Source of the DNA: Anastatus disparis
Lineage: Eukaryota; Arthropoda; Insecta; Hymenoptera; Eupelmidae
NCBI GenBank assembly: GCA_017163975.1
Contig: JAFFSR010000088.1
Span: forward strand, 335,001 to 399,000
Length of the DNA stretch: 64,000 nucleotides
Direction: 5' to 3'
Position 1 is the first letter of the stretch, and each line of letters starts with the position of its first letter. The notes under the pieces were generated by a model, which searched no databases, was not told the origin of the DNA, and was given only the letters and a program-made list of their open reading frames with translations. Below, piece by piece: positions 1 to 12,571 of this stretch. The translations under genes were made by a program, and so were the position numbers.

Positions 1-304
1 GGGTAAGCGGATAGCAAAATTCTCAAATTAGGTACTATAAAAGGTACGTTCTAACTATAAAAAAGGTGATAGAATTTTCATAATATTTTCTACGGTATAT
101 TATAAATTTTATACATAAATTACATTTCTTACACATACATGTCGAAAATTCCTGGCTCATGTCGTTTACCCACCGCCGTTCCGTAGTTTTTCTACTTATT
201 TACATTCAATTATTGCTGTTGCATCATTGAATAAATTCAAATTAAAATGGAAACCAATTTTCATAAAATGAGAATATGATTTACCAATGTGAATATAATA
301 AACT

Positions 305-593
305 ACACTAAAAAAATACAATAAGAATTAGAACTCACACAGCATGAAATGTTTCTGAAATGAAGATATGTCCGCTAACATCACATGTAAAAACATTTCA
401 TGAAATGTTTATAAAAAAACATTTGAAAAACTTTTCAGAAACATTTCAAGATATATTTTTTTGAAGTATTTAAGAAACGTTTTAGAAACATTTCAAATGT
501 TTTATTTATCACCCTAAAAACGTTTCAAGAAATATGTTATAAATATTTCAAAAATAATTCCTGAAACATATTTATGATATATTTCAATGAAGA
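305..593. repeat. Palindromic satellite-like flank of element A
   Basis: AT-rich block of degenerate repeats built on the words ACATTTC and GAAATGT. It includes a perfect 20-bp palindrome at 391-410 with the core CATTTCATGAAATG. A unit beginning GAAATGAAGATATGTCCGC near 357 matches the sequence that resumes at 12572 on the far side of element A, so this is the left half of a repeat array split by the insertion. Positions 1-304 are AT-rich with nothing recognisable. Confidence 0.75.
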
Positions 594-2568
594 TGTTATG
601 GCCGAACTTGGTTCGGACAATTGAGTTCTTCACAACAAAAATTATTTTATTTTTATTGGGAACCAGTCTACCGTCCCAGGACTTACCTTGTCACTTTATT
701 TATTAAATTTATGAAATATACACATATATCCACATACATATACTCATTTATGAAAATTTATGTAATACAAAATTTTATATGTGTATCTAATTATTTGTTT
801 TATTTAATTAATAGAAGTTATGATTATTTAGATTTATTCACGTTTGCTCTATTCGTTTGTTCGCTCGGTTCGCTTGTTCGCTAACATACTCGTTCGCTCT
901 CCCCACTCGTTCGCTATACATACATTCGTTCACTTTTATGTGTTCGCTCTGTTCGCTTATATACTTGTTCGCTCTGTTCGCCTTCCTTCTCGTTCGTCCT
1001 CCCCACTCACTCACTACACACTTCGTCCGCTTTATTGTGTTCGCTCTGTTCGCTTATATTCTCATTCACTCTGTTCGCCTATATACTTGTTCGCTCTCCC
1101 CACTTACTCACGTATGGAGCTTTAGTTCTCTCAATTATATACGTTCGCTCTATCTCATACGTTCTCACGTATTCATTCACTCTATTCGTTTAAGTTATTG
1201 TTTAAATTTAGTTATATATATATATATATATATGTATGCACGTGTATATGTGCGTAATATAATTATAATTTATACTATAATTCTATAAATATGATTGTTA
1301 GTGCATAAATTAATATAAATATATATATGTTTATTGTTAGTTAAATTTTTAATATAAATAATTTTTAAATCAACTACAAGAATTTAGATTTATTTCTTTT
1401 CTTTATTTTATTAATATTCAAAACAAAATTAAAATTTTAATTCTACTTATTTCTCTTTTTACAATTTAGTTAACAATTAACTTCGAAACCTTTGATTAAT
1501 GTAAATCATACACTTATATGGTTAACAAAAAATTGTATTTTATTAATTTATAATTGTTATCATTTCCGTAATTTAATTAAATTTTGATAAAATAATAGAA
1601 GAATCAATATTATTCTCTAATAATTATTTATATAACTTATCATTATATATCCTTCTTTTTCTAGATGTAAATCTTACAACAATTTATCTTAGAGTAACGA
1701 AAGTAATTGTGTCTTAACTATCATCAACTTGATTTGAAATTTCGTTAGTATAAATAACTCACTGATTAGGAGAGAAAGAGATGAATTTGCTTCTGACTCG
1801 ATCGTCCTGATGTTTTCTATACTTAGACTCCTTAAACTACACGGTAAGAATGTCCGTGGCAAGATAAGGTTGGGCTTCCTCTTTCAATCGCTCGAACGTT
1901 TGATTAATATTTCAAATTATTACCTCGAACGTCACCTTGATTCACCTTAGATCTCAAATTTATACTCGTTGTCACTATTAACTGATTTTGATTTAATTTA
2001 GTAATTAAATTTGAATCTTATATCTTAGTGTTTTCTTATTTTTATTTATTAGTGAAGTAGGGCTCTAATCTACTCACTAATATTTAATATTGAAATGACT
2101 TATGTAATAAAAATTTAAAGTAACACTGATTTTCCCAGTGGACCTGGCAGAGCCGACTCTTGCGGTTGCCGTCTTGTTGTGACTAAAAGGCCGTGTAGTG
2201 ACGTAGAGGTTTGTTTTTATTACCTCGCGCCCGGGCGATCGAGAGATGGAAGCTCCAATCAAACCTCGACATGTAGTCAAAATTTTCAGGACAGGAGTCG
2301 TTTAACTTCCTAAAAGTTTATTAGCTTGCTTACTAATGAATTCTTTTACCATTCTTCTCTGTCTCTCCTTTACACTTAGATACAGTTGACGGTTGAGTTT
2401 TCGCAATGAGTCGGTATTGGGAAACCGCTGACTCGGGACATCGCATGGAACTAATTTTGGTTGTTAACCTTTTGAATAGAAATGAAATTAAGATTTATAA
2501 TTTTTAAATTTAAGAATGTTTTAATAATATTATATTGATTTGAAGGCATAGTTCCATGGGATGTCACA
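594..2568 (-). repeat. 3' LTR of element A
   Basis: Copy of the element A LTR. Read on the minus strand it starts TGTGACATCCC and ends CATAACA. It contains a cluster of degenerate TTCGCTC words (about 843-1200), a short TA run near 1211-1233 and a relatively GC-rich stretch (about 2120-2290). Short open frames here are repeat translations and not genes. Confidence 0.9.
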
Positions 2569-2580
2569 CCTTCCCCCTCA
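2569..2580 (-). other. Polypurine tract of element A
   Basis: Read on the minus strand, TGAGGGGGAAGG directly abuts the first base of the 3' LTR. This is the standard place for the plus-strand primer of an LTR retrotransposon. Two further copies of the same string lie inside the element, at 6159-6174 and 8082-8097. Confidence 0.8.
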
Positions 2581-3901
2581 GGTCGATTGTCGTCCCGACA
2601 ATCAGCATAAGAGTCGCAGAATAGACCGAGTTAAGCAGCTGATTTGTGAATAACATGTTAGATAATACAATTGATTTTAATTCATGATAAGATACATTAT
2701 TTTTGCAGTATATTTGGTTAGTTACGTGAATAAATTGTTGGTATACTTGTTAGAGTTAAATTATTCATTGAGAGGTTTTGATATGGTATAGTTAACTAAC
2801 AGTAATGAAAGAATAGAATTTGGTAGCGTGTAACAAAAATCGGCGTACTAAAAAAAAATTTTGTAAAATTGTGTATGCAATATTTTGTTGTGTTACTACG
2901 CATAATAATGTAAGGAATTACAAATTATATAAATCGGAATTCAGACAATTAAAATACAATAATAATAGTAATAATAATTTATGTGATTAAGGTGTGTCAT
3001 ACTATCTTAGATGTTATTTAAAAAAAAATTGGATGAAAATTCAGATGAAAATGATAGATGATACAAAAATAAATTTTTACATAAGGTTTTCGAATTTAAG
3101 GATTTCTTGCTCTTAGAAGGAAATGTTTTGTCTTAGAAAAAACTGTAAAACTTATATACAACATAACCTTAATATATTGAAGTGAAGTCACTGATTTATC
3201 TGTGATAGTAGATTCCTTTTAGACTTTGATTTAAAACTATCGTAACACCATTATTAAATAATCATTCACTGTGGTTTTTCTTCTTTAAGTTCTATTCTAA
3301 TACAGATGTTTTGATGTTGGTTCCAAAATACCATTAATTTGGTAGTGATAATTTGCTTATTAATTTTTCTATGGTGTCGCACTCTTGATATGCTTGTAGT
3401 TCCTCGCCATAGATTTTTTTGTTGGTTGTATTGATAGCCATGAATTCTTATAAAATGTGTTGTTGGAACGTGATGTTGTTTGTATATAATAATATTAAAT
3501 AAAATATTTTCTCGATACTATGTAGTGAATTAAATGTATAATGCCGATTTTTTTGAAGGAAAAGGAAAAAAAAATTTGTTTTCGTATAATTACTAATTAC
3601 TTTTGATCGTGTGGTAAAAATTTTCTAGTTACCTTGTATGCGATTGTAAATTTACTATTTCTTTCAGGTAAAAATTTTTAATTGAATTGTTTTCTTATTT
3701 TTATTTATATTATAAATTTAAATGTACATATTCATCGATGCAAACATATTTGTGCATAAAATCATAACTTACACTCAATTTGTCAATTAGGATGAATAAA
3801 TAGGCAAATAGATACGCGCAAATAAATGAGAGAGAAAAAAAAAATCTAGAATTTAATTCGTTTTGACATAATTATACATTTTTTTTTTGTGTTTTGTTTT
3901 T
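2581..3901. other. Non-coding internal region of element A, 3' part
   Basis: About 1.3 kb of AT-rich sequence with stops in all frames. No protein motif, RNA gene or clear repeat was recognised. It lies where pol would be in a complete LTR element. Confidence 0.6.
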
Positions 3902-3918
3902 AATTTATTGTTTGCTTA

Positions 3919-4010
3919 AGGAGCGTCAGTGGCGTAACCGGCTAAGGCGCACGCCTTATACGGTCTCTACACTTTCGCTCCAAGCGGTCGGGGGTTCGAT
4001 TCCCGGTGAA
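3919..4010 (+). promoter_or_regulatory. Pol III-type internal promoter of the SINE
   Basis: A box near 3930-3947 and B box (GGTTCGATTCC) near 3992-4002, spaced as in a tRNA. The segment does not fold as an intact modern tRNA with a standard anticodon loop, so it is annotated as the SINE promoter and not as a tRNA gene. Confidence 0.7.
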
Positions 4011-4384
4011 AACCTGAAATTTTTTTCAGGCTTTTTTTCATCGGAAAAAGAATCTCTGAGTGCGATGGGTCAATGTTCCTGGCGTGGGTTTTCTCCTGGG
4101 GGAGTTTTCCCTGCGTCACAGGCCTGATAAGCCTGGGTAAATGCGGGAACCGACCGTAGAAATCTGCTTACCGACTGCTCTGGAACGCGGCAGTCTAAGA
4201 TTTCTCGGGGATGTGGGCTATTAGGTAGCTTAGGATAAAGATATGTAGGACATAAGAAAATAGGAAAAAATGAAAATAGGAAATGTGTGCTAGGAAACAC
4301 CCTCACACAAAGGTGGTAAGGGTGCGGGTGCTAGGCCAAGTAAGGCTGCGCCCGGGCCAATAGGGCAAAAAAAAAAAAAAAAAA
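3919..4384 (+). mobile_element. tRNA-derived SINE nested in element A
   Basis: The head (about 3919-4005) has tRNA-like internal promoter boxes: an A-box-like TGGCGTAACCGGCTAAGG and a B box GGTTCGATTCC. A body of about 370 bp unrelated to tRNA follows, then an A-tail of about 20 bases. The 17-bp string AATTTATTGTTTGCTTA lies at 3902-3918 before the head and again at 4385-4401 after the tail. This is a classic target-site duplication left by LINE-driven retrotransposition. The near-perfect duplication and clean tail imply a recent insertion, later than element A. Confidence 0.9.
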
Positions 4385-4401
4385 AATTTATTGTTTGCTT
4401 A

Positions 4402-7400
4402 TCTACGAAATTATTTCAATTTTTAATTATTTTATGTATTACAATAAATATTGAAGGTCGGTGAAATCTGATGATTTTTTTTGTATGTTATATAAAAGTT
4501 AAAAATTGAGTTCAATTAGTATGCAGTTTTTATATAGTATTTACTTGAACAAAGGCAATTTTTGAACTCAATATTTCAGTTTGTTATTACTTCAAAAATA
4601 AATAAAAAAAAATGAGATAGTAAGAATGTTTTTTAACAGCATATTTACTTAATAAATTTTTATATTAGATTAATTATTTTATATTGTAGACTTTAAGAAG
4701 TAAAATGGTCAATAAATTCGAATTTTTGCTTTTATAGAAAAAAAAGATGTTGTTTAACAATAATTAGTATCATTACTTTATGTTAAGTAATTAGGTTGAT
4801 TTAGGATTGAAGGTTATATTATTCAAGCTCATGCAAATAATTTTCGTCTTAATAAATATTGTTTTTGATTCTTTATAGATTAAATACCATCTTTCTTCCT
4901 GTGAATAAATCTTCAAATTTTTTTGTAATGAAATAAGAATGCAATAAAATTTAATTTCAAGACATACAGAATATAGCATATTAAATGTGTTATATTAGAC
5001 TATTTAGTAATATTATGATTTAGGAACAGTAACAAAAGTAATTTATGTAAAAAAAGCTGTTATGTGATTCCTCTAATTTAAGGATGGAAAGACTCATTGA
5101 AGACTCATTGAAATAAATAAATCAGTTAAAATAAAACAATCTGATTATTTGGTTATTATAACAATAAGAAAATTATGAAAAAGGTATAATTAATGTTGTA
5201 AAAATTGACTCTGAGAGATATTCATGAAAAATATTCGCTGAGAGGTTAAATAAAATTAAGGTTTTAACAAATAGGAATGAATAAGGGTCAATGTAATTAT
5301 ATTGGGAAAACATAATTTAAGGAGACATATTTAAGTAAAAGAAGTTTTATAATTGATTGATTATTAGTACCTTTCACTCTTATGTGTGTATACACATACA
5401 TCAAGTGTTAATATTCCAATAAGAAAGGAGAAATGAAAAAAAACTAAATAAAAGACAATTTTAATAGTAATGAGAGAAGTTATTATTGAACGCGGAATGT
5501 AAAATGTAGATATTAGCTTTCCAGTAAAAATGATGAATAGATAATAATGGGTTTCTATTAAAATATCTATTATTCAGAAAGAAATGGTAGTAACAGAAAA
5601 ATTTTAAAATTTCGAGGGACACGAAGGGTTTAGTAATATTAGTAACTGTTAGAGATGAGTAGGACAATTTAAGAGTGGTTTTACTTAATTCAAGAATTAA
5701 TAATCGTTTTTAATTAGTGTTATTATAAAGCCCTTTTAATAAATTTTGAATGTATATTTATTTAGTTAGTAAATGGTTTAAGACTACAAGTAGTGATTCC
5801 AAAAAAAAATGAATTTCCTTGAGAGCAGCATGAGACTTTTAACGTAATAAAACGTTTTAAGATATAAATAAAAATGAGCTCACTTACGAGATTTGTTTCT
5901 ATATGAATTGATGTTTGGTTAATAATAATTCTTTAATCACAGGCCATACAACTGATGTTGTATTCATGGATCTCTTGCAGTTCTATGTGATTTATACTTT
6001 TCTTCAGTAAGAGAGATCCCCTTTTGTTTTTGTGAGCCATTCGTATGATATCATTTGTTCCTTTTAGTACAAGATTCTTTTTATCTGATTTTGTCTTGTT
6101 TTTGATCGACAATGAGGTGTTGATACACGTTATTATTCAAGTACTCAATTTTGCGTTTACCTTCCCCCTCAGGTTTTTGGTCCGATCTTGAAGAGATTTA
6201 TGTACAACCTTTTAGACTGATTTTCGAAATCATACGAAGAATTTTATATAATTCTGGGCTGGCGTTTATGAATTTTTGTGATCTTTCGGAGGCCGTGGGT
6301 TCGGCCTGTCCGGACTCGGTATGTTTTAGATGTTTATGTTAAGGAGGATAATAAGGATACTAGAAATTGTTGATGTTCAAGTGGGTAGGGCTTAGTGAAT
6401 TCAGGTTAATATACGGAAAATCGATGTCATTAAAATCTCGATAGTTGACCATGTTTTAACAGTGTGATTCTAAATAATTTCTATTCATACATTTCTTCGT
6501 TTCCTTTTACACCATCTTCCTATTCATTAATTTTGGAAGTGGTTATTTAAAATAATTAAATATTTTTCTTCAACGGCTAGAGTTTTCATTACCTCTCGCT
6601 TATTCGTCATGATGGGAGTTTTTCGATTATTATTTGTAGTTTCATTTGTCTTAACTAGGAGGTTAATCTTAGTTATTAATTTATTATGTGTGTTATATTC
6701 TATTGTTATATTATATAAGGACGTAAAAGTATTTTTTTTTTTTTTTTTTTTTTAAAGGGAGTTATTTGTATTATATTAAATTGTATGTAAATTACGTAAG
6801 ATATTAAAGGTAGATAGGAGGCATATATAGAACACAAATACATATATTGGATATACATATATATGTGTGTATCCTAGTGACTTCATATATTAGGTAAGAG
6901 TAATATAATATTAATTAAATTGATAAATTATTCGTTAAATGATTTTAAAATTAGATTTTTAATAATTTATCTAGCATGGAATGTTCTCAGTACGGAAATT
7001 TTAAATAAGATTGTTGGAATTGAATTTCGTTATTGTCTAATTATAATTGAGTTATAGCTAAGGTTTAGCAAAAATGACAAACTAATAATTAGACGGTTAA
7101 TCCAGTGAATGAACACGGTGGTATTTAAATTTATATTTTAATTTTTCTAATTTATTATAGTAGTTAATAAAAAGCTTGTATAAAGGCAATATACAAATGT
7201 AAATACAAATTTCACACAAAAAAAGGGAATTTTGTAAGAAAAATTAGGTTAAAGTACTATAAAAATTTTAATTTTTAAAGAAAATTAACTTTCAATTTCC
7301 ACCATACGTATATATAAACAATACTTCTCATATAGTATTTTATATACGCAATATAAACTTTATTCTAAAATATCAAAAATTAATATAAGTTAACTATTTA

Positions 7401-7727
7401 TAGAAATATTGATTTGTTGTATTAATATTTAAGTATCACTGTTCGCGCATTATAATGCGATCTAAGTCATAACTAAAGTATATATAGATGGATCCTCGTG
7501 AAATCGACATTGTGCGAAACTTAAGTAAGTAACACTTACATATATTTTCGTTTTATAGATCAGGATATATTAAATCAAGTAATTTAATTAAAAATAGTTA
7601 GATTATTAAAATCGAGATTAGTGTTATTAGAAAATAATAATATATTTTAAATAATATGGAATTAAAAATGAAGTTAACCTTAATTTATGAAGCCATAATC
7701 CTTCAACGAAAATTAAGTTATGAATTT
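4402..7727. other. Non-coding internal region of element A, middle
   Basis: About 3.3 kb, AT-rich, with no credible coding frame. A poly-T run lies at about 6731-6753. Segment 6159-6320 is a degenerate copy of 8082-8250, which lies within the coding part: both begin with the purine-tract string and end near a GGCCGTGGGTTCGGC word. This shows an internal duplication. Nothing else was recognised. Confidence 0.6.
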
Positions 7728-10172
7728 TCAATATGCCAATGGAAACATTTCAGTAGAAATGGCTATTCTCCAATCACACGTCATACGATTGGGGTTGTAT
7801 TTTATGGATAGTAAAATAAGAAGTATCTTTGTTAAACCCGTTAGTGATGGCTGGTCTTTTAATATTCTACGGTATTTTTCTTTACTTTGTGTTATAAGAG
7901 TTTCTTCATCGTTGATACTTCCTTTTGACAAGAGAGGTGCGTCTCCTTGAAAGTCTATCAAAGATATAAAACTTTTCGTTTCTCTTGGCAGCAGGTTAGG
8001 TTTATTTGTCTTGTTGTTTATAAAATTGATATAGAGAGGTTGATGGTAGTTTTTATCAGGAGGCACATTTTTATTTTCTATACCTTCCCCCTCAAGTTTT
8101 TGGTCCAACCTTAAATAATTTTTAAGGCTGTTCCCTTGGCTTATTTGCATGTACGAAGATTTTAGTATTTTGCGAATTGGGTTTGGTCTTTCTAATGAAT
8201 TTGATAATCTTTTAAAGGCCGTGGGTTCGGCTTGTCCGGACCCGGCATATTTCTCCTTATAGATTGATTTAGAATCTATGTGATTATTTCCTTGACCTTT
8301 AAATGAAATTCTGGTTATTATTGATTTAAACTGCAGTTTAATTAAGTTACGTTTACGGATGTTAATTGATCTAATTTTAATTTTATTAAGTTTATTTTTA
8401 GTTTTAATTATTCTTTTAATAGTATAAGATTTTATAATTCTGGTCGGAAATTTTAGGTTGTCATCTTTGTATTTGAAAAATTTTTTAAATTTATTATGAG
8501 TTTTTAGGCCAACTTTTAAGCATGCGCTAAATTTTGAATTAGTTGAAATTTTTAATTTTTCTAATGTTTGAGGTTGCATGAATTGGATAGTAGTATCATC
8601 GACAACATTTGCGTAATGTACTTCTGCGCTCTTCAGATCTTCTGTTTCAGTAACGTTTTCTATACGTTCAAAATCACGATCAGATACATAAAATATTTCC
8701 GTTGTTTCATATTGTATCTGAGATTCTTGTGCAGACTTTACTATAAATGCATCGTTTAATAAATTAGCTGATTTTTTGTTGATTACCTTATAATTATTTA
8801 GTTTTTCTGAATAATATGTCAGGGCTTCCTGTTCTTTTGAATCAGAGCAATTGCAGAAAGTTTCTATGTCTTCATAATTCAATTGGGATTCGTGCGTAAA
8901 ATTTATTTGTGGTTTTATTATCTTTACCTTTCTTCGTTTGGTATCGGTGTCAGTTTGGGTTACACAAGAATTTCGGTTTTTAATTTCTCCCATGCGCTTG
9001 TTATCAAACTGTAATTGGGTTCCTTCGTCGGGATTTCCGAAGTAAGTATTCATGGAGTAATAAGATCCTCCGTCGAGTTCGTCAAAAAGTTCTTTCGTTA
9101 TATCCTTATAACTCTCCTGTTCTTCTTCGGCTGCTAATGATTTCCTCATAGTAGATTGAAAGTGAGGATTAAGCATTTCATCTTCTGATGAGGAAGATGA
9201 ATCTATAGATTGACGTTTTAGAAAGATTACTGTTTTTGTAGGGAGATAGTCTGAGGCCATGGGTTCAGCCGGTCTATGCTCATCTACGTTATCCTTTTGT
9301 AATGGTAATTCCGAGTTTTTGCTTCCTTGATCCATTTTTGATTCTGTTTCAGTATCAGAAGGTTTAGCCTCCTTGGTTGAAGGAGAAGGCATAATTGATC
9401 GATCCTTCTTTACCTTTCTTCGGCGGATTGACACGATTACCTCTCCAGTGTCAGCGTCTATAACGACAGGTTCTGTTCGGCCCTTAATTTCCTTCATACG
9501 TTGGTAATTTTTTAATTTCTTTTTATCGATGGAACAAAATTGGTTTTCTATTCGGTATGCATCGAACAAGTCCTTCGGGTCTGCTTTTGAAACCTTGTCC
9601 TCCAAGTCTGTCGACAGTTGACCTATATAAACGTCCCTTGTAATTTTTCGTATTTGGTTCAATATGTGGGTTTTAAAAATAGATTGAGAGTATTTAGGAT
9701 TATAGTAGTTGGAGTAAGCTTCATTCTCAATGTCACTAAGCCCTTAGAAAAATTTTGAAAGATCCTTTTGTAATTGATTGTAATATACACAATCTGTTAT
9801 TTCATCACAAAAATGTCCAAATATGTTAGGGTATCGAAAACATTCTTTCAGGTAATTTTCTAAATCATTTGTAGAATCGAATATTAAGCCGTTAATCGCT
9901 GAAAGGGCATCTCCGCGAAAGTTAGATGTAATAACATCAAGTAATATTTTATCCGCAAAATCAGGTATATCAGAGCGGATCTTTTTTATCGAATTCATAT
10001 AGTGTTCTAAATCGCGGTAGTGGCGAAACTTAGAGATCTTTAGTCTTTTTATAAGGAATTCTATTCTACGTCTCCAATATGTCTTTGCCTTTATATAATC
10101 TTCATCTTCAGTATCATCAGAATCAGAGGAACTTTCCTCTTCGTGAAATGTGTTCTCCCGACATCGTTCCAT
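7728..10172 (-). pseudogene. Gag-like ORF of element A, one in-frame stop
   Basis: Starts at ATG 10172, about 400 nt inside the primer-binding site. It runs 142 codons to a TAA at 9744-9746 and then stays open in the same frame to 7728, for about 815 codons in all. The first part is acidic and Ser-rich, then helical with Trp, Arg and Leu spacing (the stretch around DLENYLKECF) like the capsid region of gypsy-type Gag. The part after the stop opens with helical sequence, then a long Ser/Asp/Glu-rich region, then a Lys/Arg/Ile-rich tail. I see no CCHC knuckle, no D-S/T-G protease and no RT motif. The TAA is followed by GGG and lacks known readthrough context, so a point mutation is the simpler view. 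Assignment to Gag is moderate; the C-terminal two thirds is unassigned. Confidence 0.6.
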
Positions 10173-10573
10173 TGTTGTTATGTTATTCGGTAGATTATAA
10201 TGTAATAATAATTAATTCAATTTTAAAATGCGGTAGCGTAAATTAACTTGCATGACCATTATTCCATGTATAGTTAATTTGATATATTATGTGAAATAAA
10301 TGTTTTGATTAATTGAAATTTTGAAATTCATAATATTTTATCGTGAATTATTTATCTGGTTATATTTAGTGCTTCAGAATCCGACTACTTTATAGTAGTA
10401 CAGATTTTATAATTATAAATTTAATTTTAAACTATATATAACTAGTTATTCCTCTATACAACAGTTATATATGGCGCAATATGAATTTTATGAAGTGTTA
10501 TTTATTTTTGATTAACCAAAAGTGAATTATGATTTATAAAATTTATATAAGCAAGTGACAAGTCTTACTGATT

Positions 10574-10590
10574 CCCCACAAGGGATGCCA
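10574..10590 (-). other. Primer-binding site of element A
   Basis: Two bases inside the 5' LTR, the minus strand reads TGGCATCCCTTGTGGGG, which begins with the TGG that pairs with a tRNA CCA end. The matching tRNA was not identified. Confidence 0.7.
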
Positions 10591-10592
10591 TT

Positions 10593-12571
10593 TGTTATGG
10601 CCGAACTTGGTTCGGACAATTGAGTTCTTCACAACAAAAATTATTTTATTTTTATTGGGAACCAGTCTACCGTCCCAGGACTTACCTTGTCACTTTATTT
10701 ATTAAATTTATGAAATATACACATATATCCACATACATATACTCATTTATGAAAATTTATGTAATACAAAATTTTATATGTGTATCTAATTATTTGTTTT
10801 ATTTAATTAATAGAAGTTATGATTATTTAGATTTATTCACATTTGCTCTATTCGCTTGTTCGCTCGGTTCGCTTGTTCGCTAACATACTCGTTCGCTCTC
10901 CCCACTCGTTCGCTATACATACATTCGTTCACTTTTATGTGTTCGCGCTGTTCGCTTATATACTTGTTCGCTCTGTTCGCCTTCCTTCTCGTTCGTCCTC
11001 CCCACTCACTCACTACACACTTCGTCCGCTTTATTGTGTTCGCTCTGTTCGCTTATATTCTCATTCACTCTGTTCGCCTATATACTTGTTCGCTCTCCCC
11101 ACTTACTCACGTATGCAGCTTTCGTTCTCTCAATTATATACGTTCGCTCTATCTAATACGTTCTCACGTATTCATTCACTCTATTCGTTTAAGTTATTGT
11201 TTAAATTTAGTTATATATATATATATATATATATATTTATGTATGTGTATATGTACGTAATATAATTATAATTTATACTCTAATTCTATAAATATGATTG
11301 TTAGTGCATAAATTAATATAAATATATATATGTTTATTGTTAGTTAAATTTTTAATATAAATAATTTTTAAATCAACTACAAGAATTTAGATTTATTTCT
11401 TTTCTTTATTTTATTAATATTCAAAACAAAATTAAAATTTTAATTCCACTTATTTCTCTTCTTACAATTTAGTTAACAATTAATTTCGAAACCTTTGATT
11501 AATGTAAATCATACACTTATATGGTTAACAAAAAATTGTATTTTATTAATTTATAATTGTTATCATTTCCGTAATTTAATTAAATTTTGATAAAATAATA
11601 GAAGAATCAATATTATTCTCTAATAATTATTCATATAACTTATCATTATATATCCTTCTTTTTCTAGATGTAAATCTTACAACAATTTATCTTAGAGTAA
11701 CGAAAGTAATTGTGTCTTAACTATCATCAACTTGATTTGAAATTTCGTTAGTATAAATAACTCACTGATTAGGAGAGAAAGAGATGAATTTGCTTCTGAC
11801 TCGATCGTCCTGATGTTTTCTATACTTAGACTCCTTAAACTACACGGTAAGAATGTCCGTGGCAAGATAAGGTTGGGCTTCCTCTTTCAATCGCTCGAAC
11901 GTTCGATTAATATTTCAGATTATTACCTCGAACGTCACCTTGATTCACCTTAGATCTCAAATTTATACTCGTTGTCACTATTAACTGATTTTGATTTAAT
12001 TTAGTAATTAAATTTGAATCTTATATCTTAGTGTTTTCTTATTTTTATTTATTAGTGAAGTAGGGCTCTAATCTACTCACTAATATTTAATATTAAAATG
12101 ACTTATGTAATAAAAATTTAAAGTAACACTGATTTTCCCAGTGGACCTGGCAGAGCCGACTCTTGCGGTTGCCGTCTTGTTGTGACTAAAAGGCCGTGTA
12201 GTGACGTAGAGGTTTGTTTTTATTACCTCGCGCCCGGGCGATCGAGAGATGGAAGCTCCAATCAAACCTCGACATGTAGTCAAAATTTTCAGGACAGGAG
12301 TCGTTTAACTTCCTAAAAGTTCATTAGCTTGCTTACTAATGAATTCTTTTACCATTCTTCTCTGTCTCTCCTTTACACTTAGATACAGTTGACGGTTGAG
12401 TTTTCGCAATGAGTCGGTATTGGGAAACCGCTGACTCGGGACATCGCATGGAACTAATTTTGGTTGTTAACCTTTTGAATAGAAATGAAATTAAGATTTA
12501 TAATTTTTAAATTTAAGAATGTTTTAATAATATTATATTGATTTGAAGGCATAGTTCCGTGGGATGTCACA
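10593..12571 (-). repeat. 5' LTR of element A
   Basis: Matches 594-2568 across its whole length, with about 20 scattered substitutions and a longer TA run noticed by eye. It contains the same TTCGCTC word cluster (about 10842-11200). Confidence 0.9.

Larger units (their letters stand above)
594..12571 (-). mobile_element. Element A: long-LTR, Gag-only retrotransposon
   Basis: A direct repeat of about 1,975 bp (594-2568 and 10593-12571) encloses an 8-kb internal region. The repeats run TGTTATGG to TGTCACA on the + strand. Four bases, AAGA, are duplicated at 590-593 and 12572-12575. On the minus strand a primer-binding site follows the right LTR and a purine tract precedes the left LTR, so the element reads right to left. 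The only long frame is a Gag-like ORF at 7728-10172. I see no protease, RT, RNase H or integrase, so this resembles the large non-autonomous retrotransposons (LARD or TR-GAG types) that need enzymes from a relative. About 20 LTR differences noticed by eye suggest about 1 percent divergence. Confidence 0.88.

Noticed and set aside
621..1288. Overlapping ORFs of 87-143 codons in the LTR of element A (again at 10620-11265)
   Set aside because: They are translations of the TTCGCTC word cluster in several frames, with Ser/Arg/Phe-rich low-complexity products.
3919..4010. A tRNA gene
   Set aside because: Promoter boxes are present but it continues into a SINE body with A-tail and target duplication, and a standard tRNA cloverleaf is not evident.
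6151..6342. Small plus-strand ORF with a purine-tract-like start
   Set aside because: It is the opposite strand of a decayed duplicate of element A coding sequence.
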